Shown in pieces: positions 39,049-48,215 of a stretch of DNA of 64,000 nucleotides (its first letter is position 1; each line of letters starts with the position of its first letter). The stretch is from assembly GCA_965651935.1 (NCBI GenBank), contig CBFGTC010000006.1, positions 1 through 64,000 on the forward strand, given 5' to 3'. This DNA comes from JAFEDN01 sp965651935 (lineage in GTDB: Bacteria > Pseudomonadota > Gammaproteobacteria > Coxiellales > Coxiellaceae). Position numbers and translations under genes: made by a program. A model generated the notes under the pieces. It worked only from the letters and a program-made list of their open reading frames with translations. It searched no databases and was not told the origin of the DNA.

Positions 39049-39584
39049 CAGCTCCGGAAATTATTTATTTATTGCGAGACTGCTATGCCTTAATGGTCCC
39101 TTCTGGCGCCAGGATGAAATTACATCAGGGCATGGAAGTGCGGATCACTCAGCAATTAGGAAATAGTTTTACCGTTGAAGTGTTTGGTAATTTAGCTCGT
39201 GTAGAGGGTAAAGACGCCGATGCGCTGGGCAAAGAAGTGGCTGATCCTTTATCAAGCCTGCCAGCAGGCGCCAGCCTGGAAGATCAAGTTTGGACAATGT
39301 TAAAAACAGTTTATGATCCTGAAATACCCGTCAATATTGTGGATTTAGGTTTGGTGTACAATTGTCATATAGAAACATTAGAACAAGATAAATTTGAAAT
39401 TAGGATTACCATGACGCTTACAGCACCGGGTTGTGGAATGGGCCCTGTCATCGCAGATGACGCCAAGCATAAGTTAGAGAGGATTCCGGGGGTGATTGCC
39501 GCGCAGATAAATATTGTATTTGATCCGCCTTGGAGCCGAGAAATGATGTCGGACGCCGCGAAGTTAGAATTGGGGTTATTTTAA
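39045..39584 (+). CDS. sufT: SufT (DUF59/MIP18-type) Fe-S maturation factor
   Basis: A protein of 179 residues. An amino domain of about 75 residues precedes a DUF59 domain (VYDPEIPVNIVDLGLVYN and LTAPGCGMGPVIADDAKHK), which carries the conserved Cys. SufT proteins help deliver clusters to certain apo-enzymes such as lipoate synthase and aconitase. It starts at GTG 39045, overlapping the A-type stop, and ends the SUF operon. A strong palindrome follows 60 bases downstream. Confidence 0.92.
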   Translation: MTAPEIIYLLRDCYALMVPSGARMKLHQGMEVRITQQLGNSFTVEVFGNLARVEGKDADALGKEVADPLSSLPAGASLEDQVWTMLKTVYDPEIPVNIVDLGLVYNCHIETLEQDKFEIRITMTLTAPGCGMGPVIADDAKHKLERIPGVIAAQINIVFDPPWSREMMSDAAKLELGLF

Positions 39585-39643
39585 ATCAGAAGAACCTGTT
39601 CAAAGTCTTTTAAATAGATGAGCATCGCATATTGTCAATTTGT

Positions 39644-39670
39644 TTACCTCTCCCACAAGGGGAGAGGTAA
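39644..39670. repeat. Palindrome downstream of the SUF operon (REP-like)
   Basis: TTACCTCTCCC (39644-39654) and GGGAGAGGTAA (39660-39670) form a perfect 11-base stem with a five-base loop. The core ACCTCTCCC...GGGAGAGGT is repeated at 44156-44179, on the other side of the glycan island. It may act as a terminator or be a mobile palindromic repeat. No T-run follows in the + direction. The rest of the 251-base gap (39585-39835) shows no gene. Confidence 0.7.
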
Positions 39671-39835
39671 GACGATGTTTGGAAACAAAGTTACCGCAAC
39701 CTGACGTAGCTGTTTTGCAGTTAGTGCAACAAAACATAAATTGGCTCTGTTTGAGGGAGCAATCTTATGGTAATATTGTGGGCGCTATTTTTAACCGGAA
39801 AGGGTTGATTTTATAAACAATACAATGAGGATTCA

Positions 39836-40831
39836 ATGGGGAAAAAAATTCTGGTGACAGGTGGTGCTGGCTTTGTAGGTAGACATCTGTGCAAAGCACT
39901 GCTTGAACGACGGGATGCTGTGATTTGTGTAGATAATATTGTCCCGCTAACAGGTGGTATTTGTCCGATTACCAATGATGGTTGGCCTCTTTTTAATCCT
40001 TTCGATTATAAGAACTTCACTTTTATCAAAGACGATTGCAGAAATTATTTCATGCGAGTTAATGATACTGATTTTGACGAAGTGTACCATTTGGCTGCTA
40101 TGGTTGGTGGACGCGAGATGATTGAGCATAATCCCCTCGCAGTGGCGGAAGATTTAGCGATAGATTCTCTGTTTTGGCAATGGGCTAAAAAGACTAAGCC
40201 TGCCAAGTCAGTTTGCTTTAGCTCTAGCGCTGCTTATCCTATCAAATATCAACGCCAACAAGGATACAAACTGCTCACTGAAGACATGATAGATTTTCAA
40301 GATAATATTGGTCTACCTGATTTATCCTATGGTTGGGCAAAATTAACGCATGAATATCTTGCTCGCCTTGCTTATGTAAAACACGGAATCAAGTCGGTTA
40401 CCTACCGCCCTTTTTCTGGTTATGGCGAAGACCAAGATATCGCTTACCCTTTTCCAAGTATTTGTAAGCGTGCCTTAGATGAAAAAAATAGCCAGCGTTT
40501 ATACATATGGGGCAGTGGTGATCAGATGCGTGACTTCATTCATATTGAAGATTGCATACGGGGTATACTTTCGACTATGCATCATATTGATGATGGCAAG
40601 GCAATTAATTTATCAACAGGAAGATTAACTTCATTTAAGGAATTTGCTAAAATCGCCGCAAATATGGTGGGTTATAACCCTGAAATTTGTGGTACGAGTA
40701 GCAAACCAGAGGGAGTTTTTGCACGTGGCGGCGATGTCACTCTGCAAAAAAAATTGGGGTTTGAATTTGCAATTTCGTTCGCGGAAGGGATAAAACGCGG
40801 TATTTTATTTCAAGAAAAGATAAAAAAATGA
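39836..40831 (+). CDS. NAD-dependent sugar epimerase/dehydratase (extended SDR)
   Basis: A protein of 331 residues with the Rossmann nucleotide site VTGGAGFVGRHL at the start and a catalytic YxxxK (YGWAKLTHE) preceded by SSSAAYP (Ser of the triad). Such enzymes modify nucleotide sugars. The substrate is not evident. GAGG precedes the ATG and its end overlaps the next gene by ATGA. It opens the glycan island. Confidence 0.9.
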   Translation: MGKKILVTGGAGFVGRHLCKALLERRDAVICVDNIVPLTGGICPITNDGWPLFNPFDYKNFTFIKDDCRNYFMRVNDTDFDEVYHLAAMVGGREMIEHNPLAVAEDLAIDSLFWQWAKKTKPAKSVCFSSSAAYPIKYQRQQGYKLLTEDMIDFQDNIGLPDLSYGWAKLTHEYLARLAYVKHGIKSVTYRPFSGYGEDQDIAYPFPSICKRALDEKNSQRLYIWGSGDQMRDFIHIEDCIRGILSTMHHIDDGKAINLSTGRLTSFKEFAKIAANMVGYNPEICGTSSKPEGVFARGGDVTLQKKLGFEFAISFAEGIKRGILFQEKIKK

Positions 40832-42948
40832 CTAAGCATGTAAGAATAGTTTCAAGATTTGACCTCTATACGGGTATTGGTTGGCACGGTTGGTCCTTTA
40901 TTAAAACCCTGGCAAGTGAAGATACTATTAGTTTGGAAGCTGTTCTGCTTGATCCTGAAATCCTTCCGAATGCGCTCAAACAATTAAAAAAATATGGTGT
41001 AAAAATTACTCATGCGAAAGACGTAATTGGCAAAAGTGATATTGCTATTTATTGCGATGTGCTTATGCAACATTCGGATCCCAAAGTGCTTAGGCTGGGT
41101 GAAATAAATACGGGATATATGGTATGGGATTCGAATCGGTTTCCTCGTAGCTTTATAAATCTTGCTCATGATTGCTTTGATTTTGTTTTAGTACCCGATG
41201 AATTTGTTAAAGATTCATTAATAAATAGTGGGCTTAATTTAGATATTATTGTACTGCCGCCCATCGTTAAAAAACCCGTAGAAACTAAGAAAAATACCAC
41301 TTCTAGAATAACCTTTGGTCTGGTTGCTTCTTATGAAGAGCGCAAAAATATTGAATTACTCCTTAAATCTTTTTTAGAGGCCTTTGCTGATCAAGCTGAC
41401 TTGCGCATCCATCTTTCCTATAATCATCAGAGTGAAAAAAATCTGCGCCGGCTTTATTTACAATATGCGCAACCCAATATTCACATTACTTCTGGTTTTG
41501 TCCAACAAGAAGAATACGAAGAGATTCTGAGCAGCATTGATTGTCTAATTTCGTTATCATCTGGCGAAGGTTTTTCGATTGTTCCACGTGAATATATGCA
41601 TTATGGTCGTCCAGTCATTTTAAGTTGTGCTGGTGCACATCGCAATATTCCGCCGATGGATGGTTTGTGGTTCATCGAATCTGAAATTGCTTCGCCTGCT
41701 CTTTATCCACAAATTGACGGTCAATATCATGGATTTTTCAAATCGCCTTATCAAGAAGATGTCGTATTGATTCTTCGTAGTCTTTTTGCGGAGATACAAA
41801 AGAAAAAATTTTACCCCCAATTAGTTGCTTTTGCTGAACGGTACTCAGTACAACACTTGCGTAGTGATTATTTGGCTGTGGTCAATCCAAGCCAGGTGAT
41901 TCGAGCTGTTAACGCAAAAACTTTGCCAGAACAAACATTGCGGTTAAGATCAGAAAAATTGATTGCAAAATATGGCTTTTCTCAGCAATCTTCCGAACAA
42001 TATTCCAATAAACATGTGGTCTTGGCTAATGATGGTGGGTTTTTCTCGGTATTTAATCGATATATGAGCATCTTAGTGCATGAGCTTGAAGATAATGCCA
42101 ATTCAATTGTGGTGCCTGATTGGCGAATATCGGCTATGGAAGAATTTTTTGGACATACTCAATTCACTAGTTTTTGTTATGGCTCGCCTAGCGACGGTAA
42201 TATTTATCTAAAAATTTTTCAGCCACCAAAGTTTGCTATCCCAGTCGAGTATTACAATGATCACTTTTTTTTACGAAATCAAGCGACTCTACGAACCGAT
42301 TATAATGAAGTGAAAGAGCCGGATCTAACTTATATCCATGCCTATAAACTTTATAAAAGAAATGACTTCCAAACTTGGAGAGAAAGATATCACCGCTATT
42401 TTGTGGAACATATTAAATTATTACCTGAATTGCAAGAAAAAATTGATCAGTTTATAGCTAAGAATTTTTCTGGCAATTATATTATTGCGGCACATATCCG
42501 TCATCCTAGCCATTCGATGGAACAGATGAGAGGAAGTTCGCCGACACTGGAGATGTTCCAAGCATTTATCGACAAGCATTTAGCAATAGCGATTGCTGAG
42601 CAGTCAAAACCGGTTAAAATTTTTATCGCTACTGATCAAGATTCGGTGATTAGTTATTTTTCCGCTACTTATTCCGATCGTTTAATCACTACCCATGCAA
42701 CTCGAACTTCGAGTACTCATGATCAGATCTATCAAAACTCAAAAGAAACTGAAAAATTACAAGAAGGATTTCAAATTCAGCATATTATTGCATCTGATAA
42801 AGATAAATGGTCTACAAAAATGGCTGAAGAAGTCATTACAGATGCTTGGCTTTTAGCAGCTAGTGATAAATTTATTCATATAACAAGTAATATTAGCACT
42901 GCTGTGAGTTACATTAATCCAAAAGTTGAGATGATTTATTGCGAGTAA
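40828..42948 (+). CDS. Two-domain glycosyltransferase: GT4-like plus fucosyltransferase-like
   Basis: A protein of 706 residues. The amino half (about 1-370) has the GT-B pattern of GT4 enzymes, with GLVASYEERKNIELLLKSF and LISLSSGEGFSIVPREYMHYG. The carboxy half (about 390-706) resembles the GT23-type fold, as in NodZ or FUT8: GGFFSVFNRYMSILV, then AHIRHPSHSM (donor-binding His/Arg region), then KIFIATDQDSV and TDAWLLAASDKFIHITSN. Both family calls are based on motifs seen by eye. The likely role is to add two sugars in sequence to a surface glycan or a protein. It overlaps both neighbours, forming a small operon. Confidence 0.75.
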   Translation: MTKHVRIVSRFDLYTGIGWHGWSFIKTLASEDTISLEAVLLDPEILPNALKQLKKYGVKITHAKDVIGKSDIAIYCDVLMQHSDPKVLRLGEINTGYMVWDSNRFPRSFINLAHDCFDFVLVPDEFVKDSLINSGLNLDIIVLPPIVKKPVETKKNTTSRITFGLVASYEERKNIELLLKSFLEAFADQADLRIHLSYNHQSEKNLRRLYLQYAQPNIHITSGFVQQEEYEEILSSIDCLISLSSGEGFSIVPREYMHYGRPVILSCAGAHRNIPPMDGLWFIESEIASPALYPQIDGQYHGFFKSPYQEDVVLILRSLFAEIQKKKFYPQLVAFAERYSVQHLRSDYLAVVNPSQVIRAVNAKTLPEQTLRLRSEKLIAKYGFSQQSSEQYSNKHVVLANDGGFFSVFNRYMSILVHELEDNANSIVVPDWRISAMEEFFGHTQFTSFCYGSPSDGNIYLKIFQPPKFAIPVEYYNDHFFLRNQATLRTDYNEVKEPDLTYIHAYKLYKRNDFQTWRERYHRYFVEHIKLLPELQEKIDQFIAKNFSGNYIIAAHIRHPSHSMEQMRGSSPTLEMFQAFIDKHLAIAIAEQSKPVKIFIATDQDSVISYFSATYSDRLITTHATRTSSTHDQIYQNSKETEKLQEGFQIQHIIASDKDKWSTKMAEEVITDAWLLAASDKFIHITSNISTAVSYINPKVEMIYCE

Positions 42949-42953
42949 AATTG

Positions 42954-43238
42954 ATGACGGCAAATAACCAGTGTTACCAACCTCCTTTTTCTAGTCCAGA
43001 AGAAGAGATTTCTTATCTAAAACGAAAAATTTCTTTTTTGCTGCAGCACATAGAAACCTTGGCTGATTATGAGATTGATTTACATCAACCTGCCCGGATT
43101 GATGATCAATTGACTGAGTTAAGAAACATCCAAAATTCACGGTCATGGCGCATAACCAGGCCTTTAAGAGAACTGAGTGGCATAATGCGCAGAATAGTGC
43201 GATTTATACACAAATGTAAAGCAAAATATTATGGTTGA
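42954..43238 (+). CDS. Small coiled-coil linker-type protein
   Basis: A protein of 94 residues from ATG 42954 with an acidic amino half and a coiled-coil region, ending with IQNSRSWRITRPLRE, a motif often found next to or between glycosyltransferase domains in polysaccharide loci. It may be a remnant of a fused enzyme. An alternative TTG start at 42939 overlaps the previous gene. It overlaps the following methyltransferase by eight bases. Confidence 0.65.
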   Translation: MTANNQCYQPPFSSPEEEISYLKRKISFLLQHIETLADYEIDLHQPARIDDQLTELRNIQNSRSWRITRPLRELSGIMRRIVRFIHKCKAKYYG

Positions 43239-44097
43239 TTACACAAAATATTTTGAGATTTTTGATAAAATAAATGACTTTTATGAATCATATCATGTAA
43301 AATACTCATTCATCCAATCATTCTATAATTTTTTTATCCCCGGACAAAGATATCTGTTCAAATGTAAATTATTTTTCGAACAATTTTTTATTGTTGATCT
43401 TTCCAACGAAATTGGCAGAGAGGTATTTATTAATGGTTGTTTTGAAAAAGAAACAACAAATTATTTATTTAATAACATTAAACCAGGTGACGTTTTTATT
43501 GATGGTGGTGCTGCTGAAGGCTATTATTCCTTTATTGCTTCATACAAAATGGCTGGGCAAGGGCAGATAATTGCTTTTGAACCTAATCCTTCCATTGCGG
43601 AGGTTTTTCAAATTAATAATGGAGCAAATCCGCTTATTTCGCTGCATACTTTGGCGTTAACCGGAGATGGGCGTGATGTTGATTTACAGTTTTATGGACG
43701 TAATTTATCTCCATATTCAACCATTTCTAGTTTTCCAAGATTTACTGAAAACCACATTACCAAAACAATCATTAAAACGAAGAGCATTCGATTAGATGAG
43801 GTTTTGAAACGATATGTTCCACCACGGAATCCAAACCAAAACCTCTGGATAAAATTAGATTTAGAAGGAGCTGAACTTGAGGTTTTGCAATCTTCAATGG
43901 ATGAAATTATCAGCCGCAAAGCAATAGTGATTGTGGAAACAGGATTTTATGAAGACAAATCTAGAGAACTTCTGACTTTTCTCAGTACTTATCCCCTAAC
44001 TTTGTATTCTTTAAGTCTCTATGAAACTTGCCGGATCGAAAATATTGCTGATTTTGATTGTCGAAAAGTCCAAAATATTTTGTTCACTGTTACCTAA
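43231..44097 (+). CDS. FkbM-family methyltransferase
   Basis: A protein of 288 residues. The SAM-binding pattern is VFIDGGAAEGYYS (motif I) and IIAFEPNPS (motif II), and the FkbM signature WIKLDLEGAELEVL follows. FkbM enzymes methylate hydroxyls of polyketides, glycans or lipids. In this island the acceptor is probably a sugar. It ends the operon and is followed by the second palindrome after 58 bases. Confidence 0.9.
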   Translation: MVDYTKYFEIFDKINDFYESYHVKYSFIQSFYNFFIPGQRYLFKCKLFFEQFFIVDLSNEIGREVFINGCFEKETTNYLFNNIKPGDVFIDGGAAEGYYSFIASYKMAGQGQIIAFEPNPSIAEVFQINNGANPLISLHTLALTGDGRDVDLQFYGRNLSPYSTISSFPRFTENHITKTIIKTKSIRLDEVLKRYVPPRNPNQNLWIKLDLEGAELEVLQSSMDEIISRKAIVIVETGFYEDKSRELLTFLSTYPLTLYSLSLYETCRIENIADFDCRKVQNILFTVT

Positions 44098-44155
44098 TTA
44101 TGTGTTTATAGCGTTTCCCGTTTTTATGGCGTTGTTTAATAAATCGGTCTAGATT

Positions 44156-44179
44156 ACCTCTCCCCTGCATGGGAGAGGT
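44156..44179. repeat. Second copy of the palindrome flanking the glycan island
   Basis: ACCTCTCCC (44156-44164) and GGGAGAGGT (44171-44179) form a perfect nine-base stem with a six-base loop. The core is the same as at 39644-39670, though the loop differs. It lies 58 bases after the FkbM stop. The rest of this gap (44098-44465) holds a short transposase remnant on the minus strand and the region upstream of rimO. Confidence 0.7.
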
Positions 44180-44250
44180 CACTGCGTGAAACGCGGCAGG
44201 TGAAGGGTATTTAATTTGTAGAAGTCACGATTTAATCTGACAAATTGTTT

Positions 44251-44391
44251 TTATCGGACACCTTTCTTCTGATAACATCTGAATAATTGCTTCAACACTT
44301 TTTTGATATGCTTTACCCGGAGAGCTGCTAACCTATTTTTTTTTGCCACCAACATTTGTTTTAAATCTTGTTTGCGTTGAACCAGCTCACG
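44251..44391 (-). pseudogene. Fragment of an IS110-type transposase (46 residues)
   Basis: The minus-strand frame from 44391 to TAA 44251 reads RELVQRKQDLKQMLVAKKNR and continues LAALRVKHIKKVLKQLF. This matches the central part of IS110-family transposases, where a xxLVxRRxQLxxMxxAEKNRL pattern is common. It has no start codon, and the codon before it is a stop, so it is a leftover. Basis is pattern recognition only. Confidence 0.45.
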
Positions 44392-44465
44392 CTATTTTTT
44401 GCATAATTAATTTATGCTACAATGGCCGTAAAAATTTTATTACTTTCATATAGGTTATCTAAATT

Positions 44466-45758
44466 ATGCAGGCTCCTCGTATTGGTTTTGTAAGTTTAGG
44501 CTGTCCTAAGGCCTTGGTTGATTCCGAACGCATTATCACTCAATTACGCATTCAGGGTTATCAATTATCTCCAGCTTATGCGAAAGCGGATTTAGTTATC
44601 GTTAACACCTGTGGATTTATCGAATCGGCGGTAGAAGAATCCCTTGCCAGCATTCAAGAAGCTTTAGAAGAAAATGGCAAAGTCATTGTTACCGGATGTT
44701 TGGGGGTCAAAGCCGATTTGATTAAATCTCGTTGTCCCGGTGTTTTGCATATCAGCGGTCCTCAATCTTATGAATCCGTGATTCAAGCTGTAAATCAACA
44801 ACTTCCGCCTCCTTCAGTGGATGATTACACCAGTCTAGTCCCGCCCCAGGGAATTAAGTTAACTCCACGTCACTATGCATATTTAAAAATATCGGAAGGC
44901 TGCAATCACCGTTGTACTTTTTGTATTATTCCTTCCATGCGTGGCAAACTGGTAAGCCGGCCTTTGAATGAGGTGATTAATGAAGCTAAAAAATTAGTTG
45001 CCGCGGGGGTTAAAGAATTATTAGTTATTTCCCAAGATACTAGCGCTTATGGTGTTGATTTGAAATATGCTGAAGACACCCGTTTTATCCGTTTGTGTGA
45101 AGAATTAGGCAAATTAGGAGTTTGGGTGCGACTGCATTATGTTTATCCTTATCCGCACGTTGACGAGGTCATTCCGTTAATGGCGGAAGGCAAGATATTG
45201 CCTTATTTGGATATTCCATTTCAACACGCCAATTCACGCATCCTTCGTTTAATGAAGCGGCCTGCTAGCGCCGAAAATACCCTGCAGCGTTTGCAAGAAT
45301 GGCGTCAAATCTGCCCGGATTTGACTGTGCGCAGCACATTTATTGTGGGCTTTCCTGGCGAAACGGAAACTGAATTCGAAGAGCTATTAAGCTTTTTAAA
45401 AGAAGCTCAATTAGATCGGGTGGGTTGTTTTAAATATTCTCCTGTTCCCGGAGCTCAAGCCAATGATCTCCCGGACTTGGTTCCTGAAAATGTGCAACAA
45501 GAACGTTACGAGCGTTTCATGGCCTGTCAAGAAAGTATTAGCCAACAAAAATTGATTCAAAAGATAGGCCGCACCATTCCTATTTTAGTGGACAGTATAG
45601 ATCAAGAGGGGGCAATAGGCCGAAGCATGAGTGATGCCCCTGAAATTGATGGCCTGGTTTATATCGACAACGGCCAAATGTTGAAAGTGGGTCAATTGAC
45701 GCAAGTAAAAATACTGGAAACCTCTGAACATGATCTATATGGAGAAATGATTAACTAG
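44466..45758 (+). CDS. rimO: Ribosomal protein S12 methylthiotransferase RimO
   Basis: A protein of 430 residues of the MiaB/RimO family. The amino cluster-binding Cys residues lie in [24 protein letters not shown] and VTGCLG. The radical-SAM motif is CNHRCTFC, and a TRAM domain ends the protein. It adds a methylthio group to Asp89 of S12. The stop TAG 45756-45758 falls within a 20-base segment repeated from 21745-21765. The enzyme needs two [4Fe-4S] clusters, supplied by the SUF system upstream. Confidence 0.97.
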   Translation: MQAPRIGFVSLGCPKALVDSERIITQLRIQGYQLSPAYAKADLVIVNTCGFIESAVEESLASIQEALEENGKVIVTGCLGVKADLIKSRCPGVLHISGPQSYESVIQAVNQQLPPPSVDDYTSLVPPQGIKLTPRHYAYLKISEGCNHRCTFCIIPSMRGKLVSRPLNEVINEAKKLVAAGVKELLVISQDTSAYGVDLKYAEDTRFIRLCEELGKLGVWVRLHYVYPYPHVDEVIPLMAEGKILPYLDIPFQHANSRILRLMKRPASAENTLQRLQEWRQICPDLTVRSTFIVGFPGETETEFEELLSFLKEAQLDRVGCFKYSPVPGAQANDLPDLVPENVQQERYERFMACQESISQQKLIQKIGRTIPILVDSIDQEGAIGRSMSDAPEIDGLVYIDNGQMLKVGQLTQVKILETSEHDLYGEMIN

Positions 45759-45851
45759 GCCTGTCATCAATTAGTTCGCATTACGCCTCAATACGTCGTT
45801 CCGTCTGATAGCGTCCCGCGACATCAGCCCACTGCGTCCTGATGTCGCGGG
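45755..45851. repeat. Repeat and long hairpin after rimO
   Basis: The segment CTAGGCCTGTCATCAATTAG (45755-45774) is near-identical to one at 21745-21765. After 40 bases a perfect 13-base inverted repeat follows, CCCGCGACATCAG (45815-45827) and CTGATGTCGCGGG (45839-45851), with an 11-base loop. No T-run is present, so this may be a small mobile repeat and not a simple terminator. Confidence 0.55.
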
Positions 45852-45859
45852 GTGAAAAA

Positions 45860-45976
45860 ATAGATTTAATTTATGAAAAATTTTCTAAAATCGTCCCCAG
45901 TAATAGAGGTCTTTATAAAGATAACGGGTTAGGATTGAAAATCGTGAAACAACATTTCAAGTGTTTTTGCCACTGA
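45860..45976 (+). pseudogene. Remnant of a histidine-kinase ATPase domain
   Basis: The frame reads IDLIYEKFSKIVPSNRGLYK then DNGLGLKIVKQHF and ends at TGA 45974-45976. The GLGLxIVKQ segment is the G2 box of HATPase_c domains, and IYEKFSKI is the F box. Nothing upstream continues it, so only the end of a sensor kinase survives. The receiver remnant that follows 40 bases later suggests a former hybrid sensor kinase. Confidence 0.6.
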
Positions 45977-46016
45977 CAATGCCGTTATCACAACACATTT
46001 TGGAAGGATGCTCATC

Positions 46017-46395
46017 ATGAATGGAAAAAATCAAAAAAACCGAAAAAAAATACTGTTGGTTGAAAATTCTCCTTTACCACAAAAGATTGTCAAAACACTA
46101 TTGCAGCAATTAGATTGTAGGGTCGATGTCGCTGCCACCGGTGAAGAGAGTATTTTTTTATGTAAAAAAATCACTACGATTTAATTTTTATGGATATTGG
46201 TCTGCCCGGGATTGATGGTTTTATGGCGACGCAATTGATTCGACAACAGGAAAATGGTCAAGGGCATGTCCCCATTGTGGCGCTCACGGCACATAATAAT
46301 CCAGAAACCAAAACCCAAGCTTTAGCCGCAGGCATGGATGGGTTCAGGTTAAGCCATTGATGGAGCAGTCGGCCAAAGCCATGATTAAAAAATGA
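46017..46395 (+). pseudogene. Response-regulator receiver domain with two frameshifts
   Basis: The first frame from ATG 46017 reads NRKKILLVENSPLPQKIVKT and stops at TAA 46182. The +1-shifted frame continues with YDLIFMDIGLPGIDGF, including the phosphorylated Asp in MDIGLPG. It goes on to VPIVALTAHNN and stops at TGA 46358-46360. A third frame gives VKPLMEQSAKAM and ends at TGA 46393-46395. The first break sits in a run of seven A residues (46164-46170), consistent with loss of one base. GGAAGG precedes the ATG. The gene is dead as read. Confidence 0.75.
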
Positions 46396-46440
46396 TACTC
46401 ATTAACATCCAGCTCATGATGTGTGATATTAACAATTGCA

Positions 46441-48030
46441 TTAAGAGAACTGCTTCATAATAGTTTCTTTTGGCCCATCAAGAACATCTACACTATTTTT
46501 ATAAGCAAAAAAACCAATACAACTTAATGTGAATGTTCCTGAGAGAATTGTGAATTTATCATTATAGATTCTTTGAAAAAAAGTTTTGGATGCTTGAGTC
46601 GGGATAGGTTTGCATATAGATTCTAGTTTTTCAAAAAGCTTCGGATTATTCTGTATGATTATAGGAATTGATTCTTCTTCAGTATTAGGAAAGTCGGGCA
46701 ATTGAATATTTTTTAATTCATTTAGTGCAATTTCTTTCTGATAATAGTTTCTCCGTGAACTCCAATATGCTGTTATTTTCGGATTGAGTTTGCCATCAGA
46801 AACCAAATAGACGGTATTCTCAGCATATTCGTTTTTTTTAGGCAAGTTCACCGGTGTAGATAACATCAGAGCGTCTCTATATCTTTTTAAAGAATGCTTA
46901 ATTTCTCTTTTACTTCCCTTTTTTTTATGATCCGAATGAAGGAGCGTTTTAACTTGTCGAGGTGTTGTAGTGGTATCAAATAGATATTTTAAAAAAGAGG
47001 GGATGGAAATTGCTAAGAGATTAAAAGTGATCATTAAAATCGCCAGAGGTATTCCGTTACTTCGATTTTTGACTTTAGTTTGAACGTTCATAAACCAATA
47101 TTTAAGAATATGTGAGTTTATAAAACCTGCTAAAACGGAAGATGAAATTTCAGCTAAAAAAGCGATTGTTCCCGCTTTTACAGCATCTCTTTTTGCAGAA
47201 GAATAAATAACTTTTTTGGGGATTTTAGATTTTGAAAAACTATACAGAGAGTAGTGATAAGTGAGGAAATATGCTGATCCCGCACCTATCAAGCCGTCTG
47301 TAACACTAGACGCTAATGAAAAGTATGGATGGTTCATATAGATTCCGAATCGGGATAATAACCACATCGATATAGAATTGTAAACAAGGACAGTACATTT
47401 TTTTTGATTTCTATTAAGAATAGGCATTACTCTTTTTAATCTTTCGGCAGTTAATAACACCCAAACAAAATCCCAAGTATCTAATAATATAAAACTAGAA
47501 AAGATACTTATAGATGCGATGGTCTTCCAGCCATATCGCCTGGGATTAATTTTTTTATATAAACCACCTTTTTCTAATAGTTCCAGCACTAAATCACTGC
47601 AATTATATTGTGTTGTCCATTGTGGTGTTTGTTCTTTTTTTTCAATAAAACTCTGGTTGATAATTTCTATATTAAGACCTTCTAATTCAATTGCTTCTGA
47701 TTTGATATTTGGGTAGTTGCGATATGAAAGATCATCATCATCTGGCGAATGAAAATGAGGAACATTTTGATGGCAAAGAAAAGTGTCGTCTTTATTTTCT
47801 AAATTTTGTTGAGCACAACTTAAAACTAATTTATTTTCTCCAGGCCAAAAACTAACATACATTCCTTTTCCTTCAGACCCTCCACGATAGGTGCGGAGAG
47901 CGCTATGACCTTCTGACAAAGCAAAATGTCGAGTGGATTTATCGAAATGATAGGAAGAAGGCCAAGTTAAAATAGTTACTTTGGATTCTGTTTCAGGAAC
48001 GGCATCACTTTCGGGGATATATTGTCTCAT
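46441..48030 (-). CDS. Orphan membrane protein with a predicted permuted papain-like domain
   Basis: A protein of 529 residues. Residues 15-155 contain FALSEGHSALRTY (His42), MYVSFWPGEN and, later, QYNCSDLVLELLEKGG (Cys144). The order His then Asn-Cys-Ser and the flanking beta and alpha pattern fit circularly permuted NlpC/P60-like cysteine hydrolases. The middle (about 170-350) has four to six hydrophobic spans. The tail is polar with one more span near 495-515. Pattern-based inference: a host-directed membrane enzyme. It is AT-rich and stands alone, convergent with the dead receiver gene and divergent from a gene with the same proposed core. Confidence 0.6.
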   Translation of the reverse strand: MRQYIPESDAVPETESKVTILTWPSSYHFDKSTRHFALSEGHSALRTYRGGSEGKGMYVSFWPGENKLVLSCAQQNLENKDDTFLCHQNVPHFHSPDDDDLSYRNYPNIKSEAIELEGLNIEIINQSFIEKKEQTPQWTTQYNCSDLVLELLEKGGLYKKINPRRYGWKTIASISIFSSFILLDTWDFVWVLLTAERLKRVMPILNRNQKKCTVLVYNSISMWLLSRFGIYMNHPYFSLASSVTDGLIGAGSAYFLTYHYSLYSFSKSKIPKKVIYSSAKRDAVKAGTIAFLAEISSSVLAGFINSHILKYWFMNVQTKVKNRSNGIPLAILMITFNLLAISIPSFLKYLFDTTTTPRQVKTLLHSDHKKKGSKREIKHSLKRYRDALMLSTPVNLPKKNEYAENTVYLVSDGKLNPKITAYWSSRRNYYQKEIALNELKNIQLPDFPNTEEESIPIIIQNNPKLFEKLESICKPIPTQASKTFFQRIYNDKFTILSGTFTLSCIGFFAYKNSVDVLDGPKETIMKQFS

Positions 48031-48215
48031 GATTTAATCTCATTAAAAAATTGAATTTCATTATAAATCAAAGAATAATTGTAAAGATAGAGATAATTTT
48101 CTGTAAGAATAAATGATAATTGCTAAATGAGTGATATTTGCAATTTTAGATTTTTTAAGCGATAGTTAGGTTCCAGTTAAGATGATTGCTAAATTTCTTA
48201 CATGGAGAGTTAGTT

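Noticed and set aside
33046..39584. ISC-type operon (iscR-iscS-iscU-iscA)
   Set aside because: sufB, sufC and sufD are present and the desulfurase has the group II active site, so this is a SUF operon.
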